NCBI GenBank assembly: GCA_028752905.1
Contig: JAQNBH010000004.1
Location: 9,837,786 to 9,901,785 of the forward strand
Reading direction: 5' to 3'
Length of the DNA stretch: 64,000 nt
Source: Cladorhizidae sp. MBARI D1340-BT2
Taxonomy: Eukaryota; Porifera; Demospongiae; Poecilosclerida; Cladorhizidae
The position numbers and the translations under genes were made by a program. Every line of letters starts with the position of its first letter. The first letter of the stretch is position 1. Below, piece after piece: positions 43,731 to 54,867 of the stretch. The notes beneath the pieces are model-generated. The model had not been told where the DNA came from. It did not search any database and saw nothing but the letters and a program-made list of their open reading frames with translations.

Positions 43731-43734
43731 CATC

Positions 43735-44010
43735 CGGTGACCTAGCTAATTGTAGCCTATGGTATGACTCAGGACATTTGCTAAATCATGACTGTGTCAG
43801 CCTAGCTAACTATGTAAGTGCACGGGACATGTGCCAAGTCATGTGACTGTGTCAGTTTAACCAGTTATATAAGTGCACAGGACATGTGCAAAGTCATCCG
43901 ACAGTGTCAGAAGTATAAATACACGCAAAGTCATGTGACTGGTCAGCCTAGCTAGCTATATAAGTTGCACAGGACATGTGCAAAGTCATGTGACTGTCAG
44001 CTCAGCTAGC
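43735..44010. repeat. degenerate ~55-65-bp tandem repeat, about five copies
   Basis: Repeated blocks of the form cctagctaac...aagtgcac-ggacatgtgcaaagtcatgtgactgtcag. The last copy is interrupted by the TTAA element at 44022. Confidence 0.75.
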
Positions 44011-44021
44011 CAGTGGTTTAA

Positions 44022-44653
44022 CCCTTTCACTGCGCATACCCGGTACTACCGGGTAGAAAAAAATATCGTTGAATTGCGCGTACCCGGTACTACCGGGTAT
44101 TTGAAAATAATCATTTTTAAATTCCGCGTGCACTGCACGTGCCAGCTATTGTTTTTTTCCTATGAACTAGAGATGATTTCCACTTGGAAAGTCGTGTTTC
44201 CCAGTGGTAGGCAGCGGAATGACGCGAGCGCGGCCTCAGAAGGCAACGAAGTTGTGGACCAGACAGCGTGGACAACTTTGATTTGGACGATACAGGTAAT
44301 TCGTTTCCAACAGTTGACTACGATAATGCCGACAGTGATTGGGGGTATTCCATGGACGAGACCGATGATTTGCTCAACTTGGGCGGCCCTGCACAGGGCC
44401 AAGGTGACAATGCCATGTCTGTAGATTGAAACGACATCAATATGGCCGCCATTAAGGTCACATGACCACCTAATTATTCAAAATACCAAATTTCAATTTT
44501 TCTCCCATAGGCCAACCTCTTGCCCACCCAAAAACATAAAAAGAATTTCAAAATAACCTCTTAGTCTTTTTTTGGCATTGATTTCAAAATCACCTTTTTG
44601 GGGGGCAAAAAAAGCCAGCACAGGGGGGGTATTTACCTGCAGCAGTGAAAGGG
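44022..44653. mobile_element. piggyBac-like TTAA element, 632 bp
   Basis: TTAA at 44018-44021 and 44654-44657 flank perfect 12-bp ends ccctttcactgc / gcagtgaaaggg, the CCY start and TTAA duplication expected for piggyBac. Two copies of a palindrome, acccggtactaccgggt, lie at 44038-44054 and 44082-44098, each preceded by tgcgc(a/g)t. The interior keeps an acidic ORF piece but no catalytic domain, so the element is non-autonomous. Confidence 0.9.
44223..44429 (+). pseudogene. acidic piggyBac-transposase N-terminus remnant
   Basis: After a TGA, the frame reads through DNFDLDDTGNSFPTVDYDNA and DETDDLLNLGG to a stop at 44427. Acidic, low-complexity N-termini like this precede the catalytic domain in many piggyBac transposases. 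The catalytic part has been deleted. Assignment rests on context (inside a TTAA element) and composition. Confidence 0.45.
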
Positions 44654-44831
44654 TTAATGGTTTGTGTTAACTACTTACACTTTTAGTACAAACTCAGCTG
44701 CTAGCAGTTACAATAATTGTGGTGGAATTTGGGGGATGGGGGAGGAGGCAGGGGCTCTCATCCCAGAACTCATAATTTTTTTTTTGGCTTGTCATTCTGA
44801 AGTAGTTTGGGCATGTGCAGTATAAACACTT

Positions 44832-44995
44832 CTGAAGTATAGTCACCCGAGCTAGATCCACATTGGGAATTGGAGAGCAATATGATCACACAGGCTTTGG
44901 AATGCATTCTGAGAGAAAGCCCTAGCCCTAGACAGAGCCGGGATCTTCTGAAGAATAGTGACCGGGCCGCGCTCGGGTGACTATTCTTCAATTGA
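44832..44995. repeat. foldback sequence with gaagaatagtgaccggg hairpin
   Basis: ttctgaagaatagtgaccgg at 44947 pairs with ctcgggtgactattcttcaa at 44974-44993. A third related copy, cttctgaagtatagtcaccc, lies at 44830-44849. Probably a small MITE. Confidence 0.5.
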
Positions 44996-45095
44996 CCCCT
45001 TTACTTCAATGGAGCTGATTCTTATTCTGAACTGCATTTTATTGTATTTCCATCAGTTACTAGCGTAAGCTCTGAGGAAACCAATAAATCACTTT

Positions 45096-45122
45096 TGTGT
45101 GTGCGTGTGTGTGTGTGTGTGA
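45096..45122. repeat. (GT)n microsatellite
   Basis: tgtgtgtgcgtgtgtgtgtg. Confidence 0.85.
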
Positions 45123-45730
45123 GAGTGCATGCTGCTTTACTCGGCTAGTCATATTGCACAAGTGTGTTTATTGTATTTGTATTGATGACCATTTATATAG
45201 CAGATTTGGAGTGCCAGACGAGTTGTGCAAAGTTTTGAAGTCTTCTAGTATTGAGGAATGGGCTTACTGTATGCAAATGATGTCTGAAAGAGTAACAGAT
45301 CAAAGATGAATTTGTCATGTTTTTACAGTTTTTTGGGGGGGGAGGGGTTGCTTGTTTATTAGCATTTAGGATACTGAGAAGCTGCCAAAGTCAACATTGT
45401 TTTTGTCCTCCATTTTCAAATGATAGGAGTGCTACAGCACCCCCCAATGAGCACACTAACATAGCAGCCAGATAATGATGGTTATGCTTTTCACATGTAT
45501 AGTGTTAAGAGTAAGGACAGAAACTGGGTGGCTCCAGCCCTATATCTGGATTGAAGTGCCGTTGCTTAGATGTAAGATGGATGTGCAGTACCTCCTTACC
45601 TTCCATTTTCTGGATTAGCCACTGAAGTCTGTTCCCATGGAAGTATTTTCTTCTGAACTCACTTCAAAGTAGTAATTTAATTAATAGAGGCCCTGATTTT
45701 TCTCAGTGCCACTTTCTCCTTTCTCCCAGA

Positions 45731-45822
45731 ATGGCCATGCAGCTCGCTTGAAGTCGACAATTAACACTCATGGACAACCTGGGAATAATGTGACCCAGTT
45801 CTGCACATGGAATATTTAAACG
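45731..45822 (+). other. candidate terminal exon of an unidentified gene
   Basis: A pyrimidine-rich acceptor (ctcctttctcccag) precedes a frame NGHAARLKSTINTHGQPGNN ending FCTWNI and a stop. An upstream plus frame at 45209-45309 (FGVPDELCKVLKSSSIEEWA) also looks coding. No family recognised. Low confidence. Confidence 0.25.
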
Positions 45823-46107
45823 AAGAGCTGACATCGCTGGTTCGGATTCTAACATACCAATAAGCAATAAATAGCATTGGGATATTCCTCAGCCACACTA
45901 TGTGTCAACAATCTGATGTGCACGTGTTTGTTGTGTCTCGAGCTGCTTTTGCACGAGCAATGGATGTAAAAATTAAAAGTTGCAGTTGACATATTTGCAT
46001 TTCTTTCCCCAGCAAGTATCTCTTCCTCTGTATATAGATACAAACTGAATGGCATGGAAATATTTCTGGTCACCATTCGCAACGTTCCTCAGAGCAAGAC
46101 ATGACAG

Positions 46108-46233
46108 TTGGTGGCTTTCCCATTAGACATTTCCAATACTAAATCAATTGACAATTTTTTAAAATCTGGAGACGAAGTCTTGCACATTGATCACGAGACC
46201 CACGAATTCCAAAGTTCTGTACTCCCACGCCAG
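46108..46233 (+). other. candidate exon of an unidentified gene
   Basis: Bounded by acag before 46108 and gtaata after 46233. It reads LVAFPLDISNTKSIDNFLKS and continues through DEVLHIDHETHEF. A further coding-looking stretch, AAIGPHLHLYGHCNSNGDFW, lies at 46350-46412, but the phases do not match the obvious acceptor. 46440-48240 shows no other recognisable gene; a (GT)n tract lies at 47938-47975. Confidence 0.25.
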
Positions 46234-49052
46234 GTAATATCATGCATTTCAGAATTTCCTACGCCCACACACACACACGCACAGTGCGCCTGCCCTAGTA
46301 TATAAAGCCTACACCTACTGGCCCCTGCAGCAGAACTGTTAATGTTCTTGCTGCAATTGGCCCTCATCTGCACTTATACGGACACTGTAATAGTAATGGA
46401 GACTTCTGGGAAATGGAGGGAATCCTGCCCGTTTAAAATGGACACATTAGCCATGCATCAGCATGTTTGGAGAAAGCACTTGCCACATGGATCATATAGC
46501 AGCCACATGTATCATTACCTGCTCGAAATTGTCTAGTGTGCCCCAACCTTTACTTTGCACTATTTCTTTGCACTATTTGCCTTTTGCTTGTCCAAATTCA
46601 CTCTTCACCATCGCCTACAAAATACTCGGGGACATGGCGTCCTCATATTGGCCAAGTGTCCACCCACCAGTGCTCAAGCTTGAAAACATTACTATATACT
46701 ACTGAGTGAAGGTATATATGTATGCTAGTATATATAGACATGAAAATAATGACTATATAGTATATAGTGCAGACAATAATAACAATATAAAACAATAATT
46801 AAAAATGTTACGAGTGTTTATTGATTAAGCCTTGGTATGTAACTTGGAGTCCTGGAACAAGCAAAGAGAGAGAAATTGCAGCAGTAATGTGACAGCAGTA
46901 ATTTGATGGCATAAAAATTGACAAAAACTGTTTCATGTTATTAAAGGGGGGTGGATATACCTCTAACCACAAAAAGATGGGAGCATATTTGTAATCGCCA
47001 TAACTTTTCCCCCTTTCCTCAGTGCATGTAATGTTTGCAGCACATTGCTATTCTGTGTGTAGTGGACATTGTATAGTATACTTGGACATTGTATATGTAC
47101 GATCCCTTACCTGATTGACCCTTTACCCAATACTCAGTTGTTGCACACATTGCTTTGGAGATACATGATATTTGCATTCAGTTCAATCCAAGAAGTAAAG
47201 GCGTACGGCGCTATCCTCTAGTGTGTTCCACTGACATGTTGAATATCTCTCTGCAGACATATTTTCTTATAATTTCCGCCTTTCCCTGAAACACTTTGTT
47301 GCTCTACAAGCCAAGTTTATTATCAATTAAGAGCCAAAGGTGATCTCTTTTACTGAACATAACTTGGCAATGCTTGCAGTAAAAAATTAATCTGACACGT
47401 CCACATCACAGAGCACTAAATTAAGGAACTCTCAAACGATATGAGAAACAATAAAATTGAATCAACTAATGCCAAAGTTATGTTGTCATTGAAATCTAAA
47501 ACATAGATATCCATGAGCCATCAAAGTTGGGGTAATGAGTTTGCATGATATTGGCAACTGGAGTAGACCTCATGCCCACCAAGACAGATTCCAACTAGAA
47601 TAGGAAGTGGCCAAGTCAATGGAGCAACATATTCAGGGCCACAGCACAACAGTCATGAATAGACTCTGTGAAGATTACTTCCTCTCAGCAAGAAATGAGC
47701 TTCATGGTGTACACGGTAGCCATTATATGACTTGCCTCTTTGTTCACCATAAGTTTGAAATGTGAGCACGCAATGCCTCTAAAACTTTGGAAATATCTGC
47801 TAGATAATTATGTATAACAAAAAACGTTATATATAAAAATATAATAAAATTAAATTGTGGTATAATCGCCTTTAAACTATACACTCACAGGAAGGCTGGC
47901 AGGTTCAATTAATCTTTTTCAACAGCAGTGAATGTAAGGTGTGTGTGTGCATGTGTGTGTGGTGTGTGTGTGTGTAGATACATGAAATTTGAGAGTAGTG
48001 GTCGACTGTCCAGAATACTCAAAGGAGAGTTGGAACACATACACTACAGCTTACATGAATTAAGCAACTCCATTCTACAGTCTATTCTTACGTCATGGCT
48101 ACAAGTTCAACCACACCCCACAATACATGCATGCCTCCTTACCAGTCGTAGATGAGAGGTTCTGGGGCGGAGCTTGTAGCTGTGGCAGGATAAGGGTGGG
48201 GCCTAGAATAATATACAGAAGTGCGATTCAAGTTTGCATTTAGGAAATGTGTGCTGCCTCAGAACGACACTAGGTTCTTTAGCGGAATGTGTGCAAGTCT
48301 AATTTTATTAGCTAGGCTCTCTGTTGGGTGTCCATCTTTCTGTGAACCACTTGTCAGCTTTGCAATCTCTTTATATATAGGACATAAGCAACTTACCTTC
48401 CTCATCCGATATACTCACTAGAAGTTTGGTTCTTAGTACAGTGAGGAAGAAGGTTTAAATGAGAGGGAGAGAGATAATTAGTTGCTGTTTCTAGAGATCT
48501 ATATCTCTTGATTTGACTCTTACTAAAGCACATGAATTTTCATACCAATTTAATTTTGTAGAGAATGCATGTAAAGAATCATGTCCCTTATAGCCACGCA
48601 TAATGTATCCAGCTCTATGCTGAGCAACTAAGTAGCTACCTATGTATAATGAAACACTTGCATCCATGCCCTGATATATAGCTACCACTCAATGCAACCA
48701 GTTCTCATCACTCAATGAGTTTCTTCTACCCATTTCTTGTTAATGTAAACTGAAGGAGACCATTCATTTTTTTACAGTTGAATGTACAATATCCTGGCAT
48801 GTACTGCAATATAAACTTTCTTCCCACTGCTCAGTGAGAGCAGACTTCACTTGCCTAGCACATCCTTCTTCTTTTTAAAATTTATATAAATATTCTTTTA
48901 GCCACACCAACCCCCCCTCCCACACACACACACACCACACGCACACACACACTTTAATGGTACAGCTCTAATATGAACATTGGTTTAAGATTATTGTATA
49001 TTTATGTAAGACACACATATAGTGTTTGGACATTTAATCACAATGTCGTTAC

Positions 49053-49162
49053 CTGTATCGATAACCTTCTCACAGAGGAGCCTCTGGATCTGATGGACTG
49101 GAGCTCCCAACCAGTTGTGTCATGAGTGCCCACACAAGTGAGTTGGGTCTGCTCCAGAAACC
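49053..49162 (-). CDS. bmb-like: candidate exon 4a (duplicate of 4b)
   Basis: Same length and splice signals as exon 4b. The one difference I see (gtgtcatg versus gtatcatg on the plus strand) is synonymous (Asp) in the predicted frame. Confidence 0.4.
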
Positions 49163-49776
49163 CTGTAAGATGCAAGATAATAACTACATATCCAATCATC
49201 ATCAGAACATCATAATTTAAAAAAGAGATGTGTCGGTAGGTATGGGAGTGGGGCAGACTAGAAGTTGTCTAGCTGCCAAACAGAATGCTCTCCAACACTA
49301 ACTTAACTTACATTAGGTATGGCACCCCATAACATAGAATATGAAACCCACTCAATTCAATTAAGAACAGCTCCTGCATATTGCAGCACTATTACACTAT
49401 CTTCCTTGACACCATTACCCATCTTCTTTGACACCATTACCCATCTTCTTTGACACCATTACCCCATCTACCCCAACACAATTACCCCATCTTCCCTGAC
49501 ACTTTAGAGCAGCAAACCATGACCTGAGAGACATGGTTCCATTTTGCATCGGTGTTTCAACAAACTTTGATTTTGGAAATTAATTGAGAAATAATAACTT
49601 TAAAACATTTCCTACTCCCATTGAACTCTCAGTTGACATAGTAGAATACAACGGACGCTCAATAATCAACTTAATTTGGTTACTCAAATTTAACACAAAA
49701 TTTGCCTATTCAAGCAAGTGTGACATAGCCAGCTACACATGCACACACACACACATTTATTATGATCTCCACTCAC

Positions 49777-49893
49777 CCTGCTCCTCACTCCATCTCTCTT
49801 GCCCTCGCTGAGGCGATGTCCACCCACTGCTTATTTCTTTGTGGAGCGGCCTCGATATTAGCTGGCCCTGCTTGTGGGTTGGAAGGCCTCTCA
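49777..49893 (-). CDS. bmb-like: candidate exon 3a (duplicate of 3b)
   Basis: Same length and same splice signals as exon 3b. One visible difference (gcgatgtcc for acgatgtcc) changes one Ser to Pro in the predicted frame. If spliced directly after exon 4b it would begin with TGA and terminate the protein. Confidence 0.42.
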
Positions 49894-50884
49894 CTGAGGG
49901 TAAGCAATACAGGCAAAATGAGGACTTGACTTGAAAACACTGACCATTTGCATAGTAGTATCAATATTAATGGAAAAACAACTGGCATTTTAGGGCCTTC
50001 ATTTTTTGGGGCTCCAAAACCACCCTTTACTCCCCAAGAACCTCTAGTTGTGGGGGAGACAAAATCATTGAGTGTGCTGCCTCAGAATGACACTAGGTTC
50101 TTTAACGGAATGTGTGCAAGTCTAATTTTATTAGCTAGGCTCTCTGTTGGGTGTCCATCTTTCTGTGAACCACTTGTCAGCTTTGCAATCTTTATATATA
50201 GGACATAAGCAACTTACCTTCCTCATCCGATATACTCACTAGAAGTTTGGTTCTTAGTACAGTGAGGAAGAAGGTTTAAATGAGAGGGAGAGAGATAATT
50301 AGTTGCTGTTTCTAGAGATCTATATCTCTTGATTTCACTCTTACTAAAGCACATGAATTTTCATACCAATTTAATTTTGTAGAGAATGCATGTAAAGAAT
50401 CATGTCCCTTATAGCCACGCATGATGTATCCAGCTCCATGCTGAGCAACTGATCAGCTACCTATGTATAATGAAACACTTGCATCCTTGTCCTGATAGCT
50501 ACCACTCAATGCAACCAGTTCTCATCACTCAATGAGTTTCTTCTATACCATGACTACCCATTTCTTGTTAATGTAAACCAGAAGGTGACCATTCATTTTT
50601 TTACAGTTGAATGTACAATATCCGGCCATGCACTGCAATATAAACTTTCTTCCCACTGCTCAGTGAGGGCAGACTTCACTTGCCTAGCACATCCTTCTTC
50701 TTTTTTAAATTTATATAAATATTCTTTTAGCCACACCAACCCCCCCCCTCCCCCCCCACACACACACCACACGCACACACACACTTTAAGGGTACAGCTC
50801 TAATATGAACATTGGTTTAAGATTATTGTATATTTATGTAAGACACATATATAGTGTTTGGACATTTAATCACAATGTCGTTAC

Positions 50885-50994
50885 CTGTATCGATAACCTT
50901 CTCACAGAGGAGCCTCTGGATCTGATGGACTGGAGCTCCCAACCAGTTGTATCATGAGTGCCCACACAAGTGAGTTGGGTCTGCTCCAGAAACC
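50885..50994 (-). CDS. bmb-like: candidate exon 4b of the Brambleberry-like gene
   Basis: 110 bases between a ttacag acceptor and a gtaacg donor, open in the phase left by exon 3 (FLEQTQLTCVGTHDTTGWEL, then RRLSIQ). It ends in phase 0. Confidence 0.45.
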
Positions 50995-51585
50995 CTGTAA
51001 GATGCAAGATAATCACTACATATCCAATCATCATCAGAACATCATAATTTGAAAAAGAGATGTGTCGGTAGGTATGGGAGTGGGGCAGACTAGAAGTTGT
51101 CTAGCTGCCAAACAGAATGCTCTCCAACACTAACTTAACTTACATTAGGTATGGCACCCCATAACATAGAATATGAAACCCACTCAATTCAATTAAGAAC
51201 AGCTCCTACATATTGCAGCACTATTACACTATCTTCCTTGACACCATTACCCATCTTCTTTGATACCATTACCCCATCTACCCCAACACCATTACCCCAT
51301 CTTCCCTGACACTTTAGAGCAGCAAACCATGACCTGAGAGACATGGTTCCATTTTGCATCGGTGTTTCAACAAACTTTGATTTTGGAAATTAATTGGAAA
51401 TAAAAACTTTAAAACATTTCCTACTCCCAGTGAACTCTCAGTTGACATAGTAGAATACAACGGACGCTCAATAATCAACTTAATTTGGTTACTCAAATTT
51501 AACACAAAATTTGCCTATTCAAGCAAGTGTGACATAGCCAGCTACACATGCACACACACACACATTTATTATGATCTCCACTCAC

Positions 51586-51702
51586 CCTGCTCCTCACTCC
51601 ATCTCTCTTGCCCTCGCTGAGACGATGTCCACCCACTGCTTATTTCTTTGTGGAGCGGCCTCGATATTAGCTGGCCCTGCTTGTGGGTTGGAAGGCCTCT
51701 CA
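51586..51702 (-). CDS. bmb-like: candidate exon 3b of the Brambleberry-like gene
   Basis: 117 bases between a ccttag acceptor and a gtgagt donor. Joined in the phase left by exon 2, it stays open: RGLPTHKQGQLISRPLHKEI and on to RWSEEQ. The other frames also show open stretches, so phase is the main support. No family motif is visible in this tail region. Confidence 0.5.
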
Positions 51703-52048
51703 CTAAGGGTAAGCAATACAGGCAAAATGAGGACTTGACTTGAAAACACTGAGCATTTGCATAGTAGTATTAATATTACTCGGAAAAACAACTGTGATTT
51801 TGGGGCCTTCATTTTTGGGGGCTCCAAAACCACCCTTTACTCCCCAAAACCTAAGAACCTCTAGTTGTGGGGGAGACAAAATCATTGATTAGACTAAAAA
51901 TATATATATCAATTGTTGCGTGGACTCATGCAAAGCAAGGCAAGGACACAACTCACTTGTGCACAACAGATTATGCCCCACACAACTAGCATGTGCATGT
52001 GTTGTATGAATGTTGTACTCAGTTCTAGCATGTAGAAGTATAGCTTAC

Positions 52049-53906
52049 AGTAGTGCTGTATCTTCCACATGGAAGCTGGAGGGGGAGAGGACACAGGTGA
52101 AGACTGCTCAATGGGTGAGTGTGTCTGTAGGAAATTAGCCAGATTCTCAACAGTACTTTGAATATCATCAAGTTGGAGTTGTTGTCTTTGTTTTTCTTTC
52201 CTGAGCAGGTAGCTCTTCCTCATGTAGATATACATGGCCAGGAAAAGAGAAGCAATGCGACTCCACACCAAATATGCTCGCAATCCCACCTTACAACATG
52301 ATTATATAATCACACAGAGATAGGATCTAGTTATAACACTAGATATATACTCACACAATAATAGTAGCACTATATATATATATAATCACACAGAGATAGT
52401 TTCTAGTTAAAATATAACAGTATATGTATTCTAACACAGAGATAGTGTCTAATAGTAGCACTATATGTATATATATATATATAATCACACGAGATAGTGT
52501 CTAGTTGAAACACTATATATATATATAATCACACTAGAGAGATAGTATCTAATAGTAATAATATATATTTATATAATCACACAGAGATAGTGTCTAGTTA
52601 TAAAACTATATATATATACTCACACAGAGATAGTGTCTAATAGAAGCACTATACATATATATATATCACAGAGAGATAGTAGCACTATATATATATATAT
52701 ATATATATATAATCACAAAGAGATAGTATCTAATAGTAGCACTATAATATAACCACACAGAGATAGGGTCTAGTTATAACACTATATATGTACACTTATA
52801 CTATATATAAACACACAGAGAGTTATAACACAATAAAAGTGTGTGTGCATTTAGCCATCAAGTCAAGTATGGAAGAACTCCAGATAAAAAAGACACCCAC
52901 TCACACACACTTGTGTGCCCCATGCCTTGGGCATACTTCTGCTCACCCACTCAAAATCAGTTGCACAAGCAAGCCCACGATAAAGACCCCAAACTTGGTG
53001 TCCCTCTAACATGGATAATTTAACAACCAAACTTTCACATTCAATGCAATTGTCAAATGTATACAAATGCAACTGGCCTCCCATGCCTCTGGTGGTGTAG
53101 CTACTACACTTCAGATCTATCAAGAGGCTGAACCCAGTTATTACCAAGAGAAATCCCCCCTCCCCCAGAAAATAACAAAAATACTGAGATTGTAACAATT
53201 ATTTTAACAACTCACTCACCACATACTCAGCTGGCGTTTCATCATTCCATTGGTGCATGTGCATGTAGGCAAACCTTACCATCACCTCTACTCCAATGAA
53301 GATACTTGACATCAAAAACCTGCAGTGTGGCAAGAAATAAATGACTGTGCCAGCCACTAATCCGATAGCAATTGTAATCCAATCCACCATAATCACTAAG
53401 AGGAGAGACATGCCGTAGTTTACACCTTCAAACGAACTTCGCAGAGTCGAGGTAATGTGCAGTATCGTGCTTACTAGTGAAAATACTTCACTCTGCCATA
53501 CTTCATTCACAACAAAGAAACACATGGTCATAGAGTGTATGAAGAACTCAGTATAGGCTTGGAAGGCCATTACATCCATATCTCTCGTACAGTCTTCAAT
53601 AGTCATCCCATCTTCACAAGGGTATGTTCGTTTACCTGATTGGTTGAGGTGGCAATTTGTAAATGCAACTGCCAACCTCCTCTGATTTCCAGGAGTTAAA
53701 TTTGTGCACGTTTTGTTAATATTTCTAGCAATTTTGTTCCAACAATCCGTCTGTTCTGAATTTTGCATCAGCTGGTACCAGTGTTGAGACCCCAGACCAG
53801 TGATCTCCTCGTTGGTAAGCATCCCTAAGCCACAGCTAAAGCCTGGGAGGCTCACAAAGATCAAGCAGATTGCAGTTGCTACCGTAGCACAATAGAACAT
53901 CGCCAT
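52049..53906 (-). CDS. bmb-like: Brambleberry/KAR5/GEX1-like nuclear-fusion protein, exons 1-2
   Basis: Exon 1 (53906-53220) opens with ATG, a signal peptide (MAMFYCATVATAICLIFVSL) and then the Cys-rich family core: QTDCWNKIARNINKTC, RRLAVAFTNCHLNQSGKRTY and AFQAYTEFFIHSMTMCFF. It ends with a hydrophobic segment and ETPAEYV before a gtgagt donor. Exon 2 (52289-52049) follows a ttgtaag acceptor in matching phase: VGLRAYLVWSRIASLFLAMY, a membrane segment, then a Lys/Gln-rich stretch, and a gtaagc donor. Members of this family sit in the nuclear envelope and are needed for fusion of nuclei after fertilisation (KAR5 in yeast, GEX1 in plants, Brambleberry in zebrafish). The C-terminus probably lies in the duplicated exons downstream. 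Family call strong, exon borders good, 3' end open. Confidence 0.88.
52300..52800. repeat. AT-rich ~45-55-bp minisatellite in intron 1
   Basis: About ten variable copies of a unit containing atcacacagagatagtgtct, then agttataacactatatatat. It lies inside the predicted intron between exons 1 and 2. Confidence 0.85.
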
Positions 53907-54231
53907 AGCTCTGGATAGATTTAGCTAAATGGACGATTCCAAACTCGTTTTATAGCCAGCCACTTGCGCATGAGCTCTTAAAGGTCACAGCACTGGCTGG
54001 AAGCCTGCCTAGCACGTGTTAAATTGGGAATTCTTACCACGTGTCTGTACATTTAAAAAAAGATTTTAAAAAATAGACGACCCTTTACCATTTAGTAATA
54101 TCTATTATAATCATATGTATGCACACACACACAGCTGCACCAGTACTTGGTGCTAGACTGACAGCACAATATATATATATATATTTACATTCAGGTTTTG
54201 AAGTTCCCTCCACTTTAGCTCCAGTAAGTTA

Positions 54232-54335
54232 AATATTAGTATCAAAAGAGAGCACACAGAGAGAGCTATCTTTTGAGCTATATATTAAGTCGATGTCATG
54301 AAGTTTACAGAATCTACGGAGATAAAATTGTAACC
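54232..54335 (+). repeat. isolated monomer of the 59.5-62.2 kb satellite
   Basis: Contains agtatcaaaagagagcacac, then tatcttttgagctatatatt, then tttacagaatctacggag, in the same order as the satellite monomers 5 kb further right. It stands alone, directly before a TTAA element. Confidence 0.8.
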
Positions 54336-54345
54336 ACATGTTTAA

Positions 54346-54812
54346 CCCTTTAATGTGGAAAAGCCACTATAGTGGCTCGGCTACTGAATGTGGATGAACA
54401 TTTTAATTTTCGCTGCGCTTTTTCTAATGCACATACCTTAATCCATGCCATAAGACTTCATCAATGACCAAGTATCATAAATTATCAAACATTTTAACAT
54501 CAGATACACATAAACGAAATTGTTAAAATGTAACATATAACGGCATGCAATATGTAGATTGGTAATCTACTTGTGATTTCAACTTGTGATTGTTGTCAAG
54601 TTATGCTAACTTGTTACTTGGAGTAGGAAGAACCTAGAGCTACAAAACAAAGTCCACTGAATGCACCATGAGGTTTTCTACAAAATGGTAGCCAAAACTT
54701 TCAAAAAATGCTGAGTGTGCAATAGTTACTGAGCATGCTTAATTAAAGCCACTATAGTGGTTTTTCCACATTTAGGGGGTATACATTTTCGGGTACTCTC
54801 CACATTGAAGGG
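54346..54812. mobile_element. piggyBac-like TTAA element, 467 bp, non-autonomous
   Basis: TTAA at 54342-54345 and 54813-54816. The ends are cccttt/caatgtgga inverted repeats of 14 bp with one mismatch. The palindrome gccactatagtggc lies at 54363-54376 and again at 54748-54760. Together with the adjoining aatgtggaaaa it forms a second, inner inverted repeat of ~24 bp that is offset by ~40 bases on the right side. No coding sequence. Confidence 0.88.
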
Positions 54813-54867
54813 TTAAATAAAATTCAACTTCTCCCCCCACCCCCCCCCCCCCCCACCCCCCCACCTC

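Larger units (their letters stand above)
48250..50072. repeat. tandem duplication, copy 1 (1.8 kb) with candidate exons 3a and 4a
   Basis: Begins gtgctgcctcagaacgacac and ends gggggagacaaaatcattga. The next block repeats it in the same orientation with only scattered substitutions and small indels. Confidence 0.93.
50073..51888. repeat. tandem duplication, copy 2 (1.8 kb) with candidate exons 3b and 4b
   Basis: Direct repeat of 48250-50072. Differences include the poly-C/CA tract at 50741-50784 and a one-step change near 51780. Confidence 0.93.

Noticed and set aside
48900..50790. CA/GT microsatellites as recombination-specific signals
   Set aside because: Simple (CA)n tracts at 48920, 49741, 50757 and 51550 are ordinary and part of the duplicated block.
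53220..54000. Chemoreceptor or ion-channel gene because of membrane segments
   Set aside because: The Cys pattern and the TNCHL...AYTEFFIH blocks fit the nuclear-fusion (KAR5/Brambleberry) family instead.
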